Notes under the pieces: model-generated
What the model was told of the DNA's origin: nothing
Databases searched by the model: none
What the model saw: only the letters and a program-made list of their open reading frames with translations
Shown: in pieces, positions 1 through 5,631 of the stretch
Position numbering within the stretch: the stretch's first letter is position 1
How the letters are laid out: the number at the start of each line of letters is the position of its first letter
Translations under genes and position numbers: made by a program
NCBI GenBank assembly: GCA_014804565.1
Contig: JAAUZN010000069.1
Span: 142,458 to 153,863 of the forward strand
From: Lachnospiraceae bacterium
GTDB lineage: Bacteria; Bacillota; Clostridia; Lachnospirales; Lachnospiraceae
Length of the DNA: 11,406 nt
Direction of reading: 5' to 3'

Positions 1-9
1 AAAGTAAAG

Positions 10-32
10 AAGAGGACCTTTCTAGTCCTCTT
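10..32 (-). terminator. Intrinsic terminator overlapping the relQ stop codon
   Basis: A perfect 8-bp stem (AAGAGGAC at 10-17 pairing with GTCCTCTT at 25-32) closes a 7-nt loop. Read on the minus strand it is followed by a U-rich tail (UCUUUACUUU, positions 10-1). The TAG stop of the alarmone synthetase gene (22-24) lies in the loop, so the last codons form the 5' arm of the stem. The placement and tail fit a Rho-independent terminator. The stem is short and not very GC-rich, so efficiency is uncertain. Confidence 0.65.
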
Positions 33-672
33 TCTCCTGTCCGATATGTAAGATCTCTTCATTTAGAGACATCATTCTTGCATCCAACGCCGACACCATC
101 TGGGCACATTCCACAAGCTGTTCTTTAATATGCTCCGGTGCATTGCCCTCAAACTTATAATGGATCTTATGCTCCAGGCTGGCCCAGAAATCCATCGCGA
201 CCGTACGGATCTGAATCTCCACCTTCGTATCCGCGATCCGATCCGAGAGGTAGACCGGCACTGTCACCAGCATATGATAGCTCTTATATCCGCTGGCTTT
301 CGGATTCACGATATAATCCTTCACTGACATCACTCGAATGTCTTTCTGGTTACTGATCATCTCCGCAATCTGATAGATATCCGACGCAAAGGAGCAGATC
401 ACACGGATACCCGCGATGTCATTGACATACTTTACCATATTATCGATGGTAGATTCCTTGTCATGCTTCTTTAATTTCTTGACAATACTCTCCGGCGTCT
501 TAATACGCCATTTGATATGTTCGATCGGATTATACCGGTGCACATGCTGAAACTCGTCATTCAAAATCTCCAGCTTCGTAGATATCTGTTTCAAGGCGGA
601 ATTATAGATCAGCTGTACCTCTTTCCAGCTGTCAATATCGCCGTCTTTATTTCTCTCGATCATTACTTCCAT
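22..672 (-). CDS. relQ: RelQ-type small alarmone synthetase (GTP pyrophosphokinase family)
   Basis: This 216-aa protein is a single-domain RelA/SpoT synthetase. It is expected to transfer pyrophosphate from ATP to GTP or GDP in the cytosol, making (p)ppGpp for the stringent or cell-wall stress response. Visible synthetase motifs are RIKTPESI (56-63), DIAGIRV (85-91), SGYKSYH (127-133) and VEIQIRT (151-157), whose Glu152 is the expected catalytic acidic residue, then FWASLEH (162-168). No HD hydrolase, TGS or ACT domain is present, and the length matches the RelQ/YjbM group (about 210 aa). The order and wording of the motifs resemble B. subtilis YjbM, so RelQ is preferred over RelP. The ATG at 672 has a GGAGG at 683-687, 10 nt upstream; Met4 would be further from it. 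The leader carries a large structured repeat (713-846). The stop codon lies in the terminator loop. Confidence 0.9.
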   Translation of the reverse strand: MEVMIERNKDGDIDSWKEVQLIYNSALKQISTKLEILNDEFQHVHRYNPIEHIKWRIKTPESIVKKLKKHDKESTIDNMVKYVNDIAGIRVICSFASDIYQIAEMISNQKDIRVMSVKDYIVNPKASGYKSYHMLVTVPVYLSDRIADTKVEIQIRTVAMDFWASLEHKIHYKFEGNAPEHIKEQLVECAQMVSALDARMMSLNEEILHIGQEKED

Positions 673-682
673 TCCCTAAAAA

Positions 683-687
683 CCTCC
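683..687 (-). promoter_or_regulatory. Ribosome binding site of relQ
   Basis: GGAGG on the minus strand lies 10 nt before the ATG at 672. This is a slightly long spacing but the only good site, and it favours that ATG over the internal Met4 codon. Confidence 0.6.
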
Positions 688-712
688 GAAAAAAACTTTC
701 CCCTTATGATTT

Positions 713-846
713 CGCAAATTACAGGGCAGAGCCCCGAAAAACCTACGGTTTCCCGGGGTCGCTTCGCTCGTCAAATGAACGAAGATATATCTGCTCGAGC
801 AAGCTCAGCATTTATATCTTCGTTCGCTTGACTCTGCCCTTTACGC
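713..846. repeat. Structured interspersed repeat, copy 1 (long form)
   Basis: This non-coding 134-bp unit is a set of nested inverted repeats. The outer stem pairs AGGGCAGAG (723-731) with CTCTGCCCT (832-840). Inside it are two hairpins. The first pairs 732-743 with 747-758 over a 3-nt loop, with one AA/CC internal mismatch. The second pairs 777-789 with 813-825 (13 bp, perfect: GAACGAAGATATA) and continues inward (792-800 with 803-810, one bulge). The folded form is a three-way junction. A 70-bp relative lies at 4391-4460. The two share the outer stem, the first hairpin and the flanking CGCAA and ...GCGC-like ends, but copy 2 lacks the second hairpin. No transposase is present in the window. 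It may be a MITE- or REP-like element, a transcription terminator or attenuator, or a leader RNA element. Confidence 0.85.
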
Positions 847-848
847 AC

Positions 849-857
849 ATTATACCA
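849..857 (-). promoter_or_regulatory. Extended -10 promoter reading into repeat copy 1 and relQ
   Basis: On the minus strand the sequence TGGTATAAT gives a consensus TATAAT (849-854) preceded by the extended -10 TG (with one intervening base). No good -35 hexamer is seen 16-18 bp upstream, but that stretch is AT-rich. Initiation would fall near 842, at the right edge of the repeat, giving relQ a leader of about 170 nt made mostly of the repeat. Confidence 0.55.
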
Positions 858-904
858 TACCCTTTATCAAAAATGTATATTTTATACAAAATTTTCTAAA
901 TTTT

Positions 905-2683
905 TTATATTTTATTGTCTATTTTCACATTTTCTTCCTTTTCCCCAGAAGTCAGACAGGACAATATGACAGGAACTGTCACCACCAACGGGTACATATA
1001 GCGGATCAGTACCGTTGGCGAGAGCAGCAGGGTCAGATAATAAACCACCAAAAATACCGCAGGCAGCACCTCCCGATATCTTTTTTTATATAAGACCACT
1101 ACCACATAGAGATACAGCAGCCACCAGTACAGCGCCGGTGCAAAGAGAAATTTTATCACAGGCCAGTCTTCATATTCGTTGTCCGATACGATCTTTTCCA
1201 TCAAGGCGCGCAGCCCCGGAAGATAGCTGCGCTCCACGATCTCGCAGCCCGCAGGCATGGTGCGGTTGTCTGTGGAGAGATAGCCAAAACCGGTCTCTGT
1301 CCCAATCCCATACACTCTTGCGTGGGTATCGTCCAGTAAAAACCATAAGCCTAAACTGTTATCCAGAAACGCATCTATATAAATACCGGGATATTCCATT
1401 CCCAACCGAATCCAGGTCTTGACCAGCCCTTTGGGATCGTCATGGATTATGGCAATATTTTTCACCCGATCCGCCAGATGAGGATCATAAACCGAGAACC
1501 CCCGCTCCGACGGCATAAATTTCTCCATCTCCCGGCGCAGAGATTGATCATCCATCAACTCCCCATTCTCTTCATGTACCCAGACGCGCGCCATCTGCTG
1601 CAGCGGCACGCTCAGCATTTCTCTGGGGCTGCCGCTCTGCGCATGAGTCAGGGCTTTCAGCAAAACTGCACCCACTGCAAACAGGAGCAGAATCCCCAGC
1701 GCCAGACGCAGATATTCTTTTCCCGCCGCCTTGCCGTCCCATAGGGAAGCTTCTTGTTGACTTTCTCGATCAAATTTTACCCTTCTCATGCCCCAGAACA
1801 GAACCGGCGCACTGACCACAAAGGCATACACCGCATTGTTGCGAAACAGCAGCATGAGGACGCCCAAAAGAATACAGACCGCCCGCTCCTTCAGTGTCAC
1901 CTGCATATTCCGATCACAGGTAAGACGGTAAAAGCAGACCGTATAGAGCAGTACCAGCGCCGAAAACAGCACATCCTTCGTGGTGCTTATGGCAAGAACG
2001 GAATTGGTCGGAAACAGCCCGTAAAAAAGAAGCAGTAAGATCCGCGTCCACCTCGCCGTCCGCTTTTCGTAAAGATAAGTCAACGCGCCCGCAAAGGCTC
2101 CCGCCATCAACAGCATCTGCACAACGGAATGAACCGCCATGCCCGTTGAATAGGAACCCAGCCTGCCGCCCAGACGGAAAAAGGCTCCCAGAAATAAGGT
2201 ATGCAAAAGCGGGTGATGTGTGCTGTAATCTCCGGCGATCACCTGGTACAGCTGTCCCTCCGCATCGTATGCAAACACAGACGGATAATATGCCAGAAAA
2301 ACCGGCAGCCAGCAGACAAAGATAAACGCCAGATAAAACAGCCACATCTGCCGGAGCGGACGTGTCTTCCATTCCGTCTGCGCTTCTTCCTGCCCCTCTT
2401 TTCCCTCTGCCTGTTTCTCCTGCTCTTCCGGTCTACCCGTTCCCCTGCTCAAAACATATCCCGCACAGCCCACCGCAGGCACAGAAAAACATAGGATCTG
2501 CACCAGGAGAAGGAGCAGGTTCTTCACATGAAAAGCCAAAGTGCCATCGCCTTCAAACAACATTCTCTGCAGATCCAGCCTGAGTCCCATCACAAAGGAG
2601 GCCCCCACCGGTATGCCCCAGACCAAAGAGTAGATGAGAAGTCTCTTATTTTTTTTCATCTTTTCTACGATTTTCATAGACAC
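905..2683 (-). CDS. Polytopic membrane protein, DUF6020 / GT-C glycosyltransferase-like
   Basis: This 592-aa protein has many hydrophobic segments: two near the N-terminus (about 15-33 and 55-78), a run from about 113 to 345, and a C-terminal cluster from about 515. A charged E/Q/K-rich linker lies at 82-108. A long soluble stretch (about 350-510) probably faces outside. The motif YYPSVFAYDAEGQ (132-144), followed by THHPLLHTL (155-163) and a TTKDVLFSALVLLY segment, resembles the DUF6020 group. I associate that group with the GT-C fold, in which an acidic residue after the first helix acts on a lipid-linked sugar. Transfer of sugars to envelope polymers is therefore an inference. The longest frame begins with GTG at 2683; ATG at 2677 is equally possible. 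Neither has a clear Shine-Dalgarno sequence, unlike most neighbours. Its substrate cannot be told from the sequence. Confidence 0.75.
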   Translation of the reverse strand: MSMKIVEKMKKNKRLLIYSLVWGIPVGASFVMGLRLDLQRMLFEGDGTLAFHVKNLLLLLVQILCFSVPAVGCAGYVLSRGTGRPEEQEKQAEGKEGQEEAQTEWKTRPLRQMWLFYLAFIFVCWLPVFLAYYPSVFAYDAEGQLYQVIAGDYSTHHPLLHTLFLGAFFRLGGRLGSYSTGMAVHSVVQMLLMAGAFAGALTYLYEKRTARWTRILLLLFYGLFPTNSVLAISTTKDVLFSALVLLYTVCFYRLTCDRNMQVTLKERAVCILLGVLMLLFRNNAVYAFVVSAPVLFWGMRRVKFDRESQQEASLWDGKAAGKEYLRLALGILLLFAVGAVLLKALTHAQSGSPREMLSVPLQQMARVWVHEENGELMDDQSLRREMEKFMPSERGFSVYDPHLADRVKNIAIIHDDPKGLVKTWIRLGMEYPGIYIDAFLDNSLGLWFLLDDTHARVYGIGTETGFGYLSTDNRTMPAGCEIVERSYLPGLRALMEKIVSDNEYEDWPVIKFLFAPALYWWLLYLYVVVVLYKKRYREVLPAVFLVVYYLTLLLSPTVLIRYMYPLVVTVPVILSCLTSGEKEENVKIDNKI

Positions 2684-2741
2684 AGTATACCATAGAACAT
2701 TATGCCACAGTGTAAAATATTGAAGAAAGAATTACGAAGTA

Positions 2742-2770
2742 TTTACTTTTTATGCAGGGATTTGTATAGT
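2742..2770 (+). promoter_or_regulatory. Sigma-A-type promoter of the small conserved gene
   Basis: TTTACT (2742-2747) and TATAGT (2765-2770) are separated by exactly 17 bp. Transcription would start near 2777, leaving a leader of about 17 nt before the ATG at 2794. The site lies in the 104-bp gap between divergent genes. Confidence 0.7.
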
Positions 2771-2781
2771 GTAAAGAGACA

Positions 2782-2787
2782 GGGAGG
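2782..2787 (+). promoter_or_regulatory. Ribosome binding site deciding the start at 2794
   Basis: GGGAGG touches the upstream ATG at 2788 but stands 6 nt before the ATG at 2794. This makes the second ATG the likely start and shortens the protein by two residues. Confidence 0.65.
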
Positions 2788-2793
2788 ATGGAT

Positions 2794-3060
2794 ATGTTTC
2801 GTCTATGGGCAAAAGAATTTAAAAACAACCGCATGCTGAAGGATACCGTTATTGAAGACAACCGGGATGAGACACGCACCCACAAGGTCTTTGATGCCCT
2901 GGATGAAGTCTGCCTGCAATTCGACCTGAGCAAGCCCATCTGGCTGGAAGCCACCGTCTCCGATTTTAAACGCCACAGCAAGACCCGCTTCACCCAGGAC
3001 AATTTTATAGAAGAAATTGATTTTGATTATCTGGAGATTCATGTCATTGAGGAGGATTAG
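2794..3060 (+). CDS. Small conserved hypothetical protein
   Basis: This 88-aa acidic cytosolic protein has no signal peptide or membrane segment. It begins MFRLWAKEF and ends in the acidic run EIHVIEED. Landmarks are DETRTHKVFDALDEVC (27-42) and a central FDLSKPIWLEA segment. I recognise it only as a type of short conserved protein seen in clostridia, with no known function. An ATG six nt upstream (2788) directly abuts the GGGAGG site (2782-2787), which leaves no spacing. The ATG at 2794 has an ideal 6-nt gap and is chosen as the start. It has its own promoter (2742-2770). Its 3' end overlaps the convergent deacylase gene by 17 bp (3044-3060). No terminator is visible after it. Confidence 0.75.
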   Translation: MFRLWAKEFKNNRMLKDTVIEDNRDETRTHKVFDALDEVCLQFDLSKPIWLEATVSDFKRHSKTRFTQDNFIEEIDFDYLEIHVIEED

Positions 3061-3538
3061 ATTCCAGTATCACATCCGCACATTTAGCTTTCGTAATCCT
3101 TATTAAATCCCCCGGCGACATGCGCAAAGAACATCCGATTCTCCCACCGCTGACACTGATCTGCTCAAGTCCCGATGCCGACGAGTCAATGACCGTAGGA
3201 AACTGTTTCTTCATACCGATTGGCGAACAGCCACCCCTCACATATCCGGTAATAGTCAGAATATCTTTCGTATGGATCATCTCAATAGACTTTTCTCCCA
3301 CGATCTTCGCCGCTTTTTTCAGATCGACAGATGCAGGAACCGGAACCACAAACACGTAAAAGGAACCGCTTTTACCCTGCATGACCAGCGTTTTATAAGA
3401 AATTTCCGCCGGAATGCCCGATACCTCGGCAGCATGAATACCATCAATAAATTCTTTACATTCATAAGTTATCGTTTCATATTCTATTTTATTTTTATCC
3501 AAAATACGCATGGCATTTGTTTTTGTCTCTCTGCTCAT
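3044..3538 (-). CDS. ybaK: YbaK/EbsC-type aminoacyl-tRNA deacylase (Cys-tRNA(Pro) deacylase)
   Basis: This 164-aa single-domain protein of the YbaK/ProX editing superfamily is expected to hydrolyse mischarged Cys-tRNA(Pro) in the cytosol, working in trans with prolyl-tRNA synthetase. Residues are numbered from the ATG at 3538. The invariant lysine is Lys49 in SYKTL, the signature GYVRGGCSPIGMKK is at 98-111, and a C-terminal VSGGRIGCSLRMSPGDL segment is at 129-145. The N-terminus SRETKTNAMRILDK is typical of Bacillota members. The frame can be extended three codons to a GTG at 3547, but the AGAAGGG site is only 3 nt from that GTG and about 12 nt from the ATG. The ATG also fits the family start, so I prefer it, with moderate certainty. 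The 3' end overlaps the convergent small gene by 17 bp. Confidence 0.88.
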   Translation of the reverse strand: MSRETKTNAMRILDKNKIEYETITYECKEFIDGIHAAEVSGIPAEISYKTLVMQGKSGSFYVFVVPVPASVDLKKAAKIVGEKSIEMIHTKDILTITGYVRGGCSPIGMKKQFPTVIDSSASGLEQISVSGGRIGCSLRMSPGDLIRITKAKCADVILESNPPQ

Positions 3539-3616
3539 CCTATTCACTGTCCCTTCTGCCTATTTATGATTTTTCTCTATAAAAAGATACAACACAACAG
3601 ATCATACATAAAATGA

Positions 3617-3645
3617 TTGACTTTGCACATTCTAGGTGGTAGTAT
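3617..3645 (+). promoter_or_regulatory. Sigma-A-type promoter of the hemolysin III gene
   Basis: TTGACT (3617-3622) and TAGTAT (3640-3645) are 17 bp apart. The predicted transcription start is near 3652, just before the 25-bp palindrome at 3657-3681. That gives an 80-nt or so leader before the ATG at 3736. Confidence 0.6.
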
Positions 3646-3656
3646 CATATCATGCA

Positions 3657-3681
3657 ATATGTAGTTTTAAAAACTACATAT
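3657..3681. promoter_or_regulatory. 25-bp palindrome, candidate operator or leader hairpin
   Basis: Two perfect 12-bp arms (ATATGTAGTTTT at 3657-3668 and AAAACTACATAT at 3670-3681) flank a single A. The site covers roughly +5 to +29 relative to the predicted start, a classical repressor position. With an almost absent loop it is better suited to a dimeric DNA-binding protein than to an RNA hairpin. The regulator is not encoded in the window and the site matches no operator I can name with confidence. Confidence 0.65.
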
Positions 3682-3722
3682 AAAAGTTACCAATTCTATT
3701 ATTGTTTTTTAAAAAGTTATAC

Positions 3723-3728
3723 AGGAGG
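3723..3728 (+). promoter_or_regulatory. Ribosome binding site of the hemolysin III gene
   Basis: A consensus AGGAGG stands 7 nt before the ATG at 3736. It shows that the real start is this ATG and not the one at 3652, 84 nt upstream in the same frame, which would place the palindrome inside the coding region. Confidence 0.85.
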
Positions 3729-3735
3729 TTTTGCT

Positions 3736-4386
3736 ATGCAGATTACCATTCGTGAACCCGGAAGCGCTATCACCCACTTCATCGGCATGATGATGGCACT
3801 GGTGGCGGCGACGCCGCTGTTAGTGAAGGCCGCTGTCGGCTCCGATTCTACCGCTTTTATCGCCATGACTGTATTTATCGGAAGCATGGTCGCGCTCTAT
3901 GGAGCCAGCGCTCTCTACCACAGCGTCACCGTAAAGGATAATATTCTGAAAGTATTTCGCAAGTTGGACCATATGATGATCTTTGTCCTAATCGCAGGTT
4001 CCTACACACCTGTCTGTCTCGTCGTTCTGGGCAACAGACTCGGCTACACGCTGCTTGCCACCGTGTGGGGAATCGCTCTCGTCGGCATGATCATCAATGT
4101 ATGCTGGATCACCTGCCCGAAGTGGTTTTCCTCCCTCATCTATATCGCAATGGGATGGGTATGTCTTGGCGTATTCGGCACTCTGTGGAGCACCCTGTCC
4201 CGCGGTGCATTCCTGTGGCTTCTGGCGGGCGGTATCATCTACACCATAGGCGGCGTCATCTACGCCCTCAAGCTGCCGATCTTCAACGCGAAGCACCGGC
4301 ATTTCGGCTCCCACGAAGTCTTCCATCTGTTTGTGATGGGAGGGAGCATCTGCCATTTTATCTTTATGTATCTATATGTGATCTAA
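3736..4386 (+). CDS. Hemolysin III family membrane protein (YqfA/YplQ, PAQR superfamily)
   Basis: This 216-aa protein has seven predicted membrane helices and the family pattern of conserved polar residues: SALYH (58-62), LDHMMIFVLIAGSYTP (77-92) and FGSHEVFHLFVMGGSICH (190-207). His62, Asp78, His193 or His197 and His207 are candidates for the membrane-embedded metal site typical of the PAQR/CREST superfamily. Members are named hemolysin III after a Bacillus cereus protein, but in most bacteria haemolytic activity is unproven; roles in lipid or membrane homeostasis have been suggested. The start is fixed by AGGAGG at 3723-3728. A promoter at 3617-3645 and a palindrome at 3657-3681 suggest repressor control. 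The stop lies four bp before repeat copy 2, which separates it from convergent galE. Confidence 0.88.
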   Translation: MQITIREPGSAITHFIGMMMALVAATPLLVKAAVGSDSTAFIAMTVFIGSMVALYGASALYHSVTVKDNILKVFRKLDHMMIFVLIAGSYTPVCLVVLGNRLGYTLLATVWGIALVGMIINVCWITCPKWFSSLIYIAMGWVCLGVFGTLWSTLSRGAFLWLLAGGIIYTIGGVIYALKLPIFNAKHRHFGSHEVFHLFVMGGSICHFIFMYLYVI

Positions 4387-4390
4387 CAGT

Positions 4391-4460
4391 CGCAAGTCAC
4401 AGGGCAGACCCCCGAAAAACCTATGGTTTTCCGGGGGTCGCTTGACTCTGCCCTTTGCGC
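4391..4460. repeat. Structured interspersed repeat, copy 2 (short form)
   Basis: This 70-bp relative of the repeat at 713-846 fills nearly all of the 80-bp gap between the convergent hemolysin III and galE stop codons. The outer stem pairs AGGGCAGA (4401-4408) with TCTGCCCT (4447-4454). The inner hairpin pairs 4407-4421 with 4425-4439 over a 3-nt loop with a single A.C mismatch. It differs from copy 1 mainly by lacking the second hairpin, exactly the 65 bp between two TCGCTT repeats in copy 1. Several differences in the inner hairpin keep or improve pairing. There is no U-tract, but the position between convergent genes suggests it may limit transcription from both sides. Confidence 0.85.
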
Positions 4461-4466
4461 ATATGC

Positions 4467-5483
4467 TCAATCATCATACCCATTCGGGTTATTGCTCTGC
4501 CATCTCCAGGAATCCGCACACATCTCCTTGATGCCATACTGCGCTTCCCAGCCAAGCTCCCGCTTCGCCTTATCCGCATTGGAATAACAGGTAGCGATAT
4601 CGCCTGCCCGTCTCTCCTTGATGACATAAGGAATCTTCACGCCGGTAGCTTCCTCAAAGTTCTTCACGATATCCAGCACACTGTAGCCCACGCCCGTTCC
4701 CAGATTGTAGATGCAAAGCCCGGCCTTCTCCTCAATCTTCTTCAATGCCTTCACATGACCTACTGCCAGATCCACCACATGAATGTAATCGCGGACGCCC
4801 GTGCCGTCCGGCGTATCATAATCGTTACCGAAAACGCCCAGCTCTTTCAGCTTGCCTACCGCCACCTGGGTGATATAGGGCATGAGGTTGTTGGGAATGC
4901 CGTTGGGGTTCTCGCCCATAGTGCCGCTCTTGTGCGCGCCGATAGGATTGAAATACCGAAGCAGGATCACGTTCCACTCCGGATCCGCTTTCTGGATATC
5001 CATCAGGATCTGCTCCAGCATGGATTTGGTCCAGCCGTAAGGGTTCGTGCACTGTCCCTTCGGACACTCCTCCGTGATCGGAATCATGGCAGGATCGCCG
5101 TACACCGTAGCCGAGGAGGAAAAGATGATGTTTTTCACATTGTGCTTTCTCATCACATCCACCAGCGTGAGCGTACCTGCAATATTGTTCTCATAATACT
5201 CCCAGGGCTTCTGTACGGATTCACCCACCGCCTTCAGTCCCGCGAAATGAATACAGGAATCGATCTGCTCCTTCGCAAACACCTGCTCCAGCGCCTCCCT
5301 GTCCAAAATGTCCGCCTTGTAAAATTTCACTGGCTTCCCTGTGATCTTCTCCACTCTGTCGAGGGATTTCTCACTGGAATTTGCCAGATTATCCACTACC
5401 ACCACATCGTAGCCCGCATTCTGCAGCTCCACAACTGTGTGGGAACCGATATACCCTGCGCCGCCTGTCACTAAGATTGCCAT
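4467..5483 (-). CDS. galE: UDP-glucose 4-epimerase
   Basis: This 338-aa enzyme is the usual GalE length. It interconverts UDP-glucose and UDP-galactose, and some members also UDP-GlcNAc and UDP-GalNAc, with bound NAD in the cytosol (Leloir pathway and supply of envelope sugars). Numbered from the ATG at 5483, the NAD-binding motif GGAGYIGSH is at 7-15, FSSSATVYG at 121-129 contains Ser124, and the catalytic YGWTK is at 149-153 (Tyr149, Lys153). The substrate-loop segment RYFNPIGAH follows. An upstream TTG in frame (5510) would add nine residues before the canonical MAILVTGG start and is rejected. A GGCGGGG stretch about 7 nt upstream of the ATG acts as a modest ribosome site. It lies 148 bp downstream of the pyrophosphorylase gene on the same strand, with its own candidate promoter. 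The C-terminus [11 protein letters not shown] is complete. Confidence 0.96.
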   Translation of the reverse strand: MAILVTGGAGYIGSHTVVELQNAGYDVVVVDNLANSSEKSLDRVEKITGKPVKFYKADILDREALEQVFAKEQIDSCIHFAGLKAVGESVQKPWEYYENNIAGTLTLVDVMRKHNVKNIIFSSSATVYGDPAMIPITEECPKGQCTNPYGWTKSMLEQILMDIQKADPEWNVILLRYFNPIGAHKSGTMGENPNGIPNNLMPYITQVAVGKLKELGVFGNDYDTPDGTGVRDYIHVVDLAVGHVKALKKIEEKAGLCIYNLGTGVGYSVLDIVKNFEEATGVKIPYVIKERRAGDIATCYSNADKAKRELGWEAQYGIKEMCADSWRWQSNNPNGYDD

Positions 5484-5539
5484 TTTAACACCCCGCCTTT
5501 CTCTTCCCAAACTATTATTTATGTTCTTTAGATGATATC

Positions 5540-5569
5540 AGTCTACACCGTTTCCTCCCTACTTTTCAA
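5540..5569 (-). promoter_or_regulatory. Candidate galE promoter
   Basis: On the minus strand, TTGAAA (5564-5569) and TAGACT (5540-5545) are 18 bp apart in the 148-bp gap between the pyrophosphorylase stop and galE. It would allow galE to be expressed separately from the upstream gene. The match is moderate. Confidence 0.45.
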
Positions 5570-5631
5570 TGCGTGAATGTTATACAAAGCTGTCGATATG
5601 TTATATGCTTTTCCGAATTGGCACTGCGTTA

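Noticed and set aside
517..831. Plus-strand open frame crossing the relQ start and repeat copy 1
   Set aside because: It runs antisense through relQ and through the hairpins of the repeat, with no ribosome site or recognisable product.
713..846. CRISPR or insertion sequence at the repeat
   Set aside because: There are only two dispersed copies of palindromic non-coding DNA, no spacer array and no transposase; a MITE-like origin remains possible but unproven.
874..888. TGTATA-ttt-TATACA inverted repeat as an operator upstream of the relQ promoter
   Set aside because: The arms are only 6 bp and made of A and T in a very AT-rich stretch, so chance is a sufficient explanation.
1914..2372. Open frame of 152 codons within the DUF6020-like gene in another frame
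   Set aside because: It overlaps the clear membrane-protein frame on the same strand and its translation shows no family features.
4391..4460. Canonical Rho-independent terminator
   Set aside because: The stem is strong, but neither strand shows a U-tract directly after it, so I list it as a repeat that may hinder transcription, not as a standard terminator.
4455..5474. Long plus-strand open frame of 339 codons opposite galE
   Set aside because: It is fully antisense to an unmistakable galE with all catalytic motifs, its translation is rich in His, Arg and Leu with no recognisable motif, and it has no ribosome site.
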